Below are positions 9,698-14,849 of a DNA stretch of 14,849 bases, one piece after another. The position numbers and the translations under genes are program-made. Each line of letters begins with the position of its first letter. Position 1 is the first letter of the stretch. The notes beneath the pieces are model-generated. The model made no database searches, was not told the DNA's origin, and worked only from the letters and a program-made list of their open reading frames with translations. The stretch is from contig JAHBMJ010004587.1 in NCBI GenBank assembly GCA_018398765.1, positions 64,400 through 79,248 on the forward strand, in the 5' to 3' direction. The DNA comes from Chromera velia (Eukaryota; Sar; Chromeraceae).

Positions 9698-11613
9698 TTA
9701 GCCTAAGCTCTCAACGTTTTTACTTGCGTTCTCTGATAACCTCCCGAAAGGTACGTCCGTCCCCTCTGCGTCAGGACCTGTTCCAGGCATGCCGATGCCC
9801 CCGAAATGCACCTCCCCTCCCGATGCGTCCTCGAGGTCCTCTGGATCGTCAACATCGCACCCCCACCTGGTCTTCACGGGAGCGTCAAAATCGTGAGGGT
9901 CCAGCTGGGGGACTAGGTGGGGGTCTATTCTGGCTGGGGGGGTGTACGCGTCTCCTAGTGCACCGCCCTCGTCTCCGACAGAGACTCGTGGTGATGAATT
10001 GAAGTACTGTTTTTTGACTCTCTTTTCGGGAGTCCAGTGATCATGTAAGGGGTCGAATCTGCAAGGAAGAAGAGGAAGAAACGCAGAGGAAAAGAGGAAA
10101 GGAAAGCACCAAAAAGATCGAGATGGGTCTTCGAAGAGGCGAATGCGAATGCAACGGGATACTCGAGGGAGGAGGTCGGCACAGGGACTCCGACGCTCAA
10201 AGGTCAACGAACAAAGCCCTTCTATTGCCTTACGGAGATTCACATGAGACGCATCGCGCAGCAATTCACGAATCTCAAGACACCGGGAAGAGTCCTTGCA
10301 GCCCAAATATCCTCTCTCACTCTTCTTGTTCTTGTGCGAGACGAAAACATAACATGCATGCGGCAAGAAAGAAAAAAAAAGAGACAACGCTGAAACGCCA
10401 AAAGTCACAGAGAAAGAATGAAAGAAAGAAGAGAAAAGAAATGGATGTAAGACCGAACGAGCGAGAATAGAAGGAAGGGAGAACAAAAGAACGTGGACCA
10501 AATGCTTGCCACAAGAAGAAAAGTGAGACACGCTTCCCTTACCACGATCAGTAAGCCAACAGACCTGTCAATGTAAACAAAGGTCCCGTTGATGCTCACA
10601 CTCGACACGCAGGCATCCACAATGTCTCCGATCTCCAATTCACGAAATCGGGACACTGCGGCTGGACTCGATGCCACCGCCAGTCTCCCGCAATTCAATT
10701 TAAATTTCAATGAAGAATCACTGACAGAGACCAGCATTGCCTGTACCAGGGTGCCTGGCTTTGCAAGTTCGGATGCCGATTTGAACCCGCTGTTCATTCG
10801 ACAATACTCCAAATACCGCGCAGACTTCCTCACCACCATCTGACGGTCTACTCTGGTGGAGAGGGAATCCATCAGGGGCGGCAGAAGCATCACCCCTGAC
10901 AGAGCGTACTTCACAAGCTCGGCTGTTAGGGGCCGACGATGCCAAAGAGCTTCATCGTCGGCCATTTTCTGTTTCAACGCGTTACTGTCTGTTGACTTCA
11001 ATCCCAAAAATTCCGCTGTCAAGTCAGACAGGGATGCCTGGTAAAGGGGCTGACTGACCCGTTCATTCGACCCTTTCTGTTTCTTTTGTTCTGCTCTTTG
11101 TATGAGAAGATGAGCCACCTGACAGTCAAATACGTTCTTCATGGAGAAGCCGAACTGATGGAACAAAGCAGCGTTGTCCTCTCTGCAATCATGCGCAATC
11201 TTCAGAACCTTCTCACTCATGAGAAGAGGAGCTAGGGCTTCAACAGTCTCCCTCTTCAAAGCGTCGATGATGAAGAGCGAGTCCAACGAGGACAGTTGGA
11301 CCAGACACAGCTTCCCGTACCTTCCAAGTGCCACCCCCTCACAATCCACAGCTACTCGAGGGCTTCTCAGAAGAGACGGCAGGTGCTCTTTCAGTTGGTC
11401 TGCCTTCTCGATAAAGTGGATCTGCTTCTGCTTCTGCTGGTTTCGTTGATGATGTAGTTGAAAGTGGGGGTGGTTGTCAGATGGGGCAGACGTGGTTGAC
11501 GAGAAAACACGTAGAGCCCCCTGCCCTCTTTGTGGCGAAAAGGAGACGGCGGAGACGGCAAAACCCAAAGAAGAAAAGGGGCGGTTCACAGAGAGTGATT
11601 TGAAGACAACCAT
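9698..11613 (-). CDS. EXD1/RNase D-like 3'-5' exonuclease-domain protein with S1-like tail, likely catalytically impaired
   Basis: Model: complement(join(9698..10058, 10565..11613)), 1410 nt, 469 residues, one phase-2 intron of 506 nt (donor GTCTGT, acceptor TTGCAG). The first ATG is at 11613, with G at -3 and +4. The N-terminus is Ser/Arg-rich and lacks acids at first, suiting an organelle transit peptide (inferred). The exonuclease domain covers about 75-255. Exo I is VDCEG with D90 and E92; Exo II is HDCRED with D146; VFDCQVA follows (D163). Exo III reads YALSG: Y236 is kept, but G240 stands where the DEDDy family has its last metal-binding Asp. The wording VDCEGxxLGRxGKLCLVQ and HDCREDxxALFHQFG is typical of the EXD1 branch. 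Residues about 284-350 resemble an S1/OB fold; the acidic, Gly/Pro-rich C-terminus has no known fold. Using an alternative GTAAGG donor 21 nt downstream would end the protein within a few codons. Confidence 0.8.
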
Positions 11614-11822
11614 CTCCCCTCCCGCCAATCAATTAAATGCGCGCACAGAGTTCTCTCACTCGCAAGGAAAAACCATGCTTCCCACCGCCTCGACCGTCCA
11701 CGCTCTCTCTCGCACTACAGTGTCTCTGTATTTCAACCACCGGCGAAAATATCTGGATTCCCCCTACGTGGAGATTGAGTCACGGAAGAATTTGCTGGCT
11801 TTGCGCATCAGTCCCTGACATC

Positions 11823-11862
11823 AGTGACATGGAGAATGATTGGAGATCTGCATCATGTCACT
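11823..11862. repeat. 9-bp inverted repeat
   Basis: AGTGACATG at 11823-11831 and CATGTCACT at 11854-11862, 22 nt apart, about 210 nt upstream of the exonuclease-like start. The dyad could bind a dimeric factor. Confidence 0.5.
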
Positions 11863-11921
11863 TGCGCAGTCACTGCCATGCTCTGGTGTGTGAGTGCGAG
11901 ATGTGTGAGAGATGATGCGGT

Positions 11922-11955
11922 GCGCGTGCACAAAACTTTTGGTTTGTGTACGCGC
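11922..11955. promoter_or_regulatory. 13-bp hairpin in the divergent promoter
   Basis: GCGCGTGCACAAA (11922-11934) pairs with TTTGTGTACGCGC (11943-11955) with a single G-T wobble and an 8-nt loop. It lies near the middle of the divergent intergenic region. Role inferred only. Confidence 0.5.
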
Positions 11956-12371
11956 GCGGATTTGAGGTGCGCGCACTTTGCATCATTGCATGCATCCCCG
12001 ATTTTCCACAAAGTTCACGCGAACGAAAGTGAAGCCCATCTTTCCCTCATTTTCCCTCCGAGCCCAGGTTGCATCCGTGATGTAGATGATCACTTTTGAA
12101 GAGCTTCACATCCTTTACGACACGTCACAGGTCCCATCTGCCGTATTAATACCATCGTCTCAGACTCGCAGTCAATTTGGATCTGTTTCGTATCCGCAGC
12201 AGATCGCGACGCCCAAATCCAAAAGGGTTGGAGGATGCGGCCGGAGATCGCTTCGTAGGGGCCGCAAGAAATCGCGCTGTTGGTGATTGACTGACTTGGG
12301 AGACGTGTAGTGACTGTCCCTCTTGTGATTGACGAACTCGCATTCACATCACGGTGATCCAACAAGCTAGG

Positions 12372-12946
12372 ATGACGGCTTCCGTCTCTCTGCGGTGCTT
12401 TGTGTTGCCTTTTGTCTCTTTATGCCTGGCTGTACTCTCCGGCCTCCCAGCTGCGGCTTTGAGGCAGTCGAGTGTCCTTACAACGCAGGACAACCCAGAG
12501 ACAGTCAGACTGGGATCGTGCGAGAACGTTTACTGCGAATCCCGATGTTGCCAGTTTGGGGAATGTGTCGACAGGTGAGAGGGCTTGAATGGGCGAAATA
12601 AAATTGGGATCCGCGTGGTGCTGATAGCTCCGGCTATGTTTCGCTCTTGAAAATTGTGTTCAAAGCACTCACTTTACCATCGTGTCGATGTGCGTGTTCT
12701 CGCAGTGGTGTGGGGGAATGTCTCTTGCGCCGTTTTTCTGTCGGGTTAGCAGCACACAGAGTAAACGTATGGATATGTTTGTGTGTGTGCAGGCACAGAT
12801 GCTGGAGCTTCCCTGGCGGTCCTCTCTCCCTCGCACTGGTGTATATCGCTGCCGGGATTTGTGCAACACTGCTCCTCGGAGGTTCGCCGGGTTGTTTTGA
12901 ACACCTTGATCTCTCAGCATTTTGTTGGCGCCCTCCTTGCACCTGA
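12372..12946 (+). CDS. Small cysteine-rich secretory/type I membrane protein
   Basis: Model: join(12372..12574, 12793..12946), 357 nt, 118 residues, one 218-nt phase-2 intron (donor GTGAGA, acceptor GTGCAG). A signal peptide covers about residues 1-29: hydrophobic FVLPFVSLCLAVLSG followed by an AAA cleavage site. The mature front has a compact six-Cys cluster, C50-x4-C55-x3-C59-C60-x4-C65-x5-C71, which the intron splits between C65 and C71. One TM segment (about 78-97) and a short Cys-containing tail follow. The splice joins the last Cys and the TM to the cluster, which supports it. The layout predicts a disulphide-knotted domain of about 45 residues outside the cell or in the lumen, anchored by one span. 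I do not recognise the family. The tail after residue 97 is least certain, because GTTCGC at 12888 could be a donor to a further exon. Confidence 0.6.
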
Positions 12947-13136
12947 CGTCCGATTTGTGCTACCTTCTGTCATTCCTTCGTGACTCGATCTTTCACCCAC
13001 GCCCCCTCTCTCTTTAGCTTCTGTCCGTTTTTCACCCACCCCACTGATCTGCCCTCGTATCTAGTGTTTGCTTCTCATCCGCTCACCTTCTTTCCTTCTA
13101 CAAGGCACCACAACAAGACATTTCACCCCACACAGA
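12947..13136. other. Short intergenic stretch before the microsatellite
   Basis: Pyrimidine-leaning sequence after the cysteine-rich protein's stop. It probably includes that gene's 3' UTR. No other feature seen. Confidence 0.5.
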
Positions 13137-13145
13137 TTTTTTTTT

Positions 13146-13185
<40 letters not shown>

Positions 13186-13186
13186 T

Positions 13187-13284
<98 letters not shown>

Positions 13285-13340
13285 CGTCCGTCTGTCTAAA
13301 AGACGATATAGTCTGTCTGTCTGTCTGTCTGTCTGTCTGA
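13137..13340. repeat. TTTC / TGTC / CGTC compound microsatellite
   Basis: A T run leads into (TTTC)n at about 13147-13248, then (TGTC)n, three CGTC units, a short unique break (AAAAGACGATATAG) and a further (TCTG)n to 13339. The stepwise unit changes look like point mutation followed by expansion. The + strand is almost pure pyrimidine for about 165 nt. Confidence 0.95.
13307..13331 (+). repeat. Left copy of ATATAG(TCTG)n direct repeat
   Basis: ATATAG followed by TCTG units at 13307 onward is matched exactly over 25 nt by 14825-14849, which is cut by the window end. The two copies bracket the retroelement-like segment, as a target-site duplication would. Confidence 0.6.
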
Positions 13341-14824
13341 CAGATGTCAAGCGTGTTCCAGGGTCAGCTGGCACGCTTCAAATTTGTCTGCTCCACCCTA
13401 TCCGCTTTCAGAGAAGCCGCAGCCCACTGCACACAGCAGTTGATGAAGAGAGGGGCCACGACAAGTGATCTACTTCACGGGTGGCACACTCATGTCACAC
13501 GTAAGTGGGTACAGCAGAAGCATCTTTTGAGTCGTTTGAACGGTTGGTTCCGTCGTCTCCTCGTTTGGCTTTCCCACAATCCGAACGGGAAGATTTGGAG
13601 CCATCGGGATCACCGACCGTACGTCCCACCCCCTCCCGGCTTCCCAGGGAACCCAATTTTTCCACCAGCGCAGAGGATCCCTGAAGTTTCCCCCGACGAA
13701 GAGAACAGTAGCAATGCATTTCCATCGCCGTCTCCCAGCCGCGCAGTCCCCCACAATAGAAACGATGACGGTGAATGGAAGTGTCCAAAATCTAAAGCGA
13801 CCTTCTCAAGCGAACGAGGTCTGACGACCCACCAACCCACCCCAACGGAAAGAAGAGGTGCAAAGAGCACATCCAAGCAGCAGCAGTACTTCATGAGCCC
13901 CCTCCCCCCGCCCCCGCCCCCCCGCAGTCTTCTTCATCTTTCAATCCAGACCCGAACCCTCCCCTCCCACCTCCCTCCCTTCCCTCTTCTTCTTCCTCCT
14001 CTTCGTCGTCGTCCTCCTCCTCCTCAGCTATCGCAGCAGCATTGCCGAATCCTCCGGCTTCCCCCGAAGACCCTCCCCCTGAAGCCCCACCATTATCGCA
14101 ACCCCCCTGGAGAAGGTCGTCACCAGGAAAATCAAGAAGGCTGCACCGAACAGAAGAGAACCAGCCAGAGCCAGATGCAGCCGCCGCCCCCGATCCCATG
14201 CCAGCCCCCGTCTCCGCCCCAGCCGCAGAACCCAATTCCGCCTCGGCTTCTGCTTCTGCTTCTAGCGACATCCCCAACCGAGCTTCCACGCATGACCAAG
14301 AGCATCAAAACCCGTCCCCTTCAGAACAGGAATCCTGAGAGAGAGAAGAGGTTCTGGAGAAGGTTTCCGGCCCCACCAGCACCGTCGCTCTTTCGGTATG
14401 GGACTTTGAGAGTTTCGTTACCGCCGAAAGAGTCCTCCCGCAAGATACGAAGACACAGCATCAGAAGAATCCCCCTCCGCAGGGACGCCCCCCCACCCCC
14501 CCACCCCTGTCTAAAGACCATGACGGTGCCGGTCCCCGCGTGCAGTTTTCTTTTTTCCTTTTTCTTTTTTTGATTTTTGAATGTTCTTGTCTTGTCTTTT
14601 TTTTCTTCTCTTTCTTGTCTTGAGTGGAAGCAGCAGAGGAGTAGCGTGTGAAACCAGTGATCACGTGAAAGTCTGTCGGGAGGTGGAGAGGCAAGGGGCG
14701 CTTAACTCTCACCTTTCGGGCCCCCTGCCCACGCTGTTTGATTGTTGGTGCTGTTCTTTTGTCTTTGTTCTTTCTTTCTTTTTGTCTGTTGTGTTCATGA
14801 AGAAAAGAAGGGAGAAGAAGAAAC
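13341..14824 (+). mobile_element. Probable decayed, 5'-truncated retroelement
   Basis: About 1.48 kb lies between two copies of ATATAG(TCTG)n. It opens with coding-like sequence resembling the part of protist and algal retroelement reverse transcriptases after the catalytic core, continues with a C2H2-finger-like motif and proline/serine-rich sequence, and ends in T-rich then A/G-rich DNA (14798-14824, a tail-like run) just before the right repeat. Truncation at the 5' side, an A-rich 3' end and flanking duplication are usual for target-primed insertions. The catalytic RT core and endonuclease are absent from the window. Alternative: an ordinary low-complexity host gene next to microsatellites. 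Confidence 0.4.
13344..14623 (+). pseudogene. Broken retroelement-like ORF (RT-tail-like, C2H2-like, Pro/Ser-rich)
   Basis: One frame is open from 13344 (ATG after GACAG) and looks protein-like to about 13835. Residues 8-46 carry LARFKFVCS, an amphipathic stretch, then MKRG and DLLHGW, a spacing I associate with RT-tail regions of algal and protist retroelements. EWKCPKSKATF then SSERGLTTH (13773-13832) is a C2H2-like finger whose second Cys is Ser. After about 13835 the convincing sequence moves to the -1 frame, open from 13796: basic, Pro-rich, a 14-residue poly-Ser run, then mixed sequence. That frame meets TGA at 14336-14338 but keeps a protein-like character (VALSVWDFESF) to about 14545. 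Frame change, stop and lost Cys together suggest decay. The original frame also runs on to 14573, but only as Pro/Arg-rich sequence ending in a T run. Confidence 0.45.
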
Positions 14825-14849
14825 ATATAGTCTGTCTGTCTGTCTGTCT
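14825..14849 (+). repeat. Right copy of ATATAG(TCTG)n direct repeat (cut by window end)
   Basis: Identical to 13307-13331 and continues past the window. It directly follows the A/G-rich tail of the retroelement-like segment. Confidence 0.6.

Larger units (their letters stand above)
11614..12371. promoter_or_regulatory. Divergent promoter region
   Basis: 758 nt between start codons of two genes transcribed away from each other, so it should carry both promoters. Open frames here are short and without protein character. It contains an inverted repeat (11823-11862), a GC-rich hairpin (11922-11955), alternating CG/GT tracts and a TGCATGCA at about 11988-11995. No TATA box can be assigned. Confidence 0.5.

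Noticed and set aside
10059-10531. Upstream extension of the exonuclease-like second exon as a single open frame
   Set aside because: It is F/S-rich sequence from intron DNA; the acceptor TTGCAG at 10059 and matching phase explain the frame change.
10538-10543. GTAAGG donor-like site on the minus strand as the exonuclease-like donor
   Set aside because: It looks closer to consensus, but gives the wrong phase for the downstream exon and a stop after a few codons; GTCTGT at 10564 keeps the long frame.
11474-11818. Plus-strand open frame over the exonuclease-like N-terminus
   Set aside because: It overlaps the better-supported minus-strand exon and has no recognisable feature.
13137-13340. CRISPR-like regular repeats
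   Set aside because: Units are 4-nt microsatellite repeats with no spacers.
13501-13506. GTAAGT donor-like site within the retroelement-like ORF
   Set aside because: No other intron here uses this donor, the frame stays open and protein-like across it, and no matching downstream acceptor was found.
13833-13850. Programmed -1 ribosomal frameshift
   Set aside because: No X XXY YYZ slippery heptamer in the required frame, and a second lesion (TGA at 14336) plus a lost finger Cys favour decay.
13891-14289. Reverse-strand Gly/Glu-rich open frame
   Set aside because: It is the complement of Pro/Ser-rich low-complexity sequence; no start context or protein-like motif.

Overview
The window reads as nuclear DNA of an intron-rich alveolate protist, most like a chromerid (Chromera-type) or, less likely, a coccidian. 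This rests on style and not on a database match. Protein-coding genes are split by short introns (85-710 nt), nearly every 3' splice site ends in TGCAG, GCATGC motifs are common in introns and intergenic DNA, and microsatellites (CT, GT, GAGT, ACAG, TTTC, TGTC) are abundant. No bacterial operon logic, tRNA, rRNA or CRISPR was seen.

Layout. (1) 75-3119 (+): a six-exon gene for an unrecognised multi-span membrane protein with a long acidic, low-complexity front half; it may start upstream of the window. (2) 3120-4909: intergenic, with an AT-rich island at about 3690-4335, a switch to GC-rich DNA near 4375 and a perfect 10-bp hairpin at 4503-4527. (3) 4910-8982 (+): an eight-exon major facilitator superfamily (MFS) transporter; all eight exons join in phase into 682 codons. 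(4) 8983-9697: a second AT-rich island between convergent 3' ends. (5) 9698-11613 (-): a two-exon EXD1/RNase D-type 3'-5' exonuclease-like protein with an S1-like tail, whose last catalytic Asp is replaced by Gly. (6) 11614-12371: a divergent promoter region with hairpins. (7) 12372-12946 (+): a two-exon gene for a small, cysteine-rich, signal-peptide and single-TM protein. (8) 13137-14849: a long TTTC/TGTC microsatellite followed by what looks like a decayed, 5'-truncated retroelement. It has a reverse-transcriptase-tail-like segment, a broken C2H2 finger, proline/serine-rich sequence and an A-rich end, and lies between two copies of an ATATAG(TCTG)n repeat.

The genes do not form an obvious pathway. 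The strongest points for follow-up are the GCATGC-packed first intron of the transporter, the splice-signal set (TGCAG acceptors, frequent GTC donors, no GTAAG donor), the probable pseudo-exonuclease, an internal repeat at both ends of the first membrane protein, and the flanked retroelement remnant.
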